This document shows positions 13,700 through 14,072 of a stretch of DNA of 14,072 nt, piece by piece. The notes under the pieces are model-generated. The model saw nothing but the letters and a program-made list of their open reading frames with translations. It did no database searches and was not told the DNA's origin. Origin of the DNA: an uncultured Streptococcus sp. (lineage in GTDB: Bacteria; Bacillota; Bacilli; Lactobacillales; Streptococcaceae); NCBI RefSeq assembly GCF_938020365.1, contig NZ_CALIIB010000009.1, positions 1 to 14,072 on the forward strand, in the 5' to 3' direction. The position numbers and the translations under genes were made by a program. The stretch's first letter is position 1. Each line of letters starts with the position of its first letter.

Positions 13700-14072
13700 T
13701 TCTCCGTAAACTCTCCGTCTACGACGTCATCGCCTGCATTTCCTGTTGCTTGTGCGCCTTCTGCTCCTGCTTGGGCTTGGGCTTGTTGAGCTGCTGCGGC
13801 TTGTTCGTAGAGTTTCACTGCCAATGCTTGCGCTTTTTCGTTAAGAGCTTCGAGTTTTGCTTTCATGTCGTCCAAGTTGTTGTCTTCTTGGGCTTTCTTA
13901 AGTTCATCAAGGGCAGCTTGAGCAGCGTCGCGTTCTGCGTCGAAGCCTTTGCCTTCAGTTTCCTTAATGGTCTTTTCAGTCGCAAAGATAGCTTGGTCAA
14001 CTTCGTTACGAAGGTCAACTTCTTCTTTACGTTTCTTATCTGCTTCAGCGTTTGCTTCTGCATCTTTCATCA
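13696..14072 (-). CDS. dnaK: Chaperone DnaK (Hsp70), C-terminal 124 residues, cut by window edge
   Basis: The reading frame is open to the right edge, so this is the 3' end of a longer gene. The visible protein is the charged alpha-helical lid of Hsp70 (MKDAEANAEADKKRKEEVDL onward, through AIFATEKTIKE and GFDAERDAAQAALDELKKAQ). It is followed by the disordered Ala/Gln/Gly-rich tail and the conserved acidic end DDVVDGEFTEK. DnaK proteins of this group have about 600 residues, so roughly the last fifth is present. DnaK is the ATP-driven cytoplasmic folding chaperone partnered by DnaJ and GrpE. The gene precedes dnaJ on the same strand, as expected. Its stop codon lies inside a perfect palindrome. 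Confidence 0.96.
   Translation of the reverse strand, partial: MKDAEANAEADKKRKEEVDLRNEVDQAIFATEKTIKETEGKGFDAERDAAQAALDELKKAQEDNNLDDMKAKLEALNEKAQALAVKLYEQAAAAQQAQAQAGAEGAQATGNAGDDVVDGEFTEK

Noticed and set aside
1..14072. CRISPR array, prophage or insertion sequence
   Set aside because: No regularly spaced repeats, transposase, integrase or phage-like genes were seen on either strand.

Overview
The window looks like chromosomal DNA of an oral or commensal Streptococcus. The evidence is protein-level resemblance, recalled rather than searched: TsaB, RpoY, RNase J1, DnaJ and the DnaK tail all read as streptococcal, and two large surface proteins carry YSIRK-type signal peptides and LPxTG anchors. 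The S. sanguinis/S. gordonii/S. mitis side of the genus is my best guess, but species cannot be fixed from this sequence alone.

Layout: (1) positions 1-139 hold the start of tsaB on the minus strand. (2) A divergent promoter region of about 280 bp follows. It has a strong extended -10 promoter and a terminator-like hairpin in the leader of the plus-strand operon rpoY-rnjA (424-2340), which ends in a perfect bidirectional terminator. (3) A small GNAT acetyltransferase gene (2831-2427) runs on the minus strand. (4) Two minus-strand genes encode large wall-anchored glycosidases: a StrH-type beta-N-acetylhexosaminidase with two GH20 domains (6557-2970), and an Endo-D-type GH85 endo-beta-N-acetylglucosaminidase (11720-6960). 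(5) The heat-shock genes dnaJ (13246-12113) and the 3' end of dnaK (from the right edge to 13696) lie on the same strand. About 450 bp between them are filled with palindromes and hairpins.

How the genes work together: StrH-type enzymes remove terminal beta-linked GlcNAc from host N-glycans. Endo-D-type enzymes then cut the trimmed Man-GlcNAc2 core from the protein. The two genes therefore form a surface N-glycan harvesting pair. Each has its own promoter. Both promoter regions carry a CcpA (cre)-like site with an identical 12-base core and an upstream palindrome with the same AGATTAAATCT core, so joint carbon-dependent regulation is likely. The palindrome has no regulator that I recognise.

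Points worth a second look: the shared palindrome; a short GTG leader ORF with the strongest Shine-Dalgarno in the window, ending two bases before the GH85 start codon; the hairpin in the rpoY-rnjA leader; the branched palindromic elements around dnaJ; and the lack of a Shine-Dalgarno in front of dnaJ. I saw no CRISPR array, tRNA, rRNA, transposase or phage gene.
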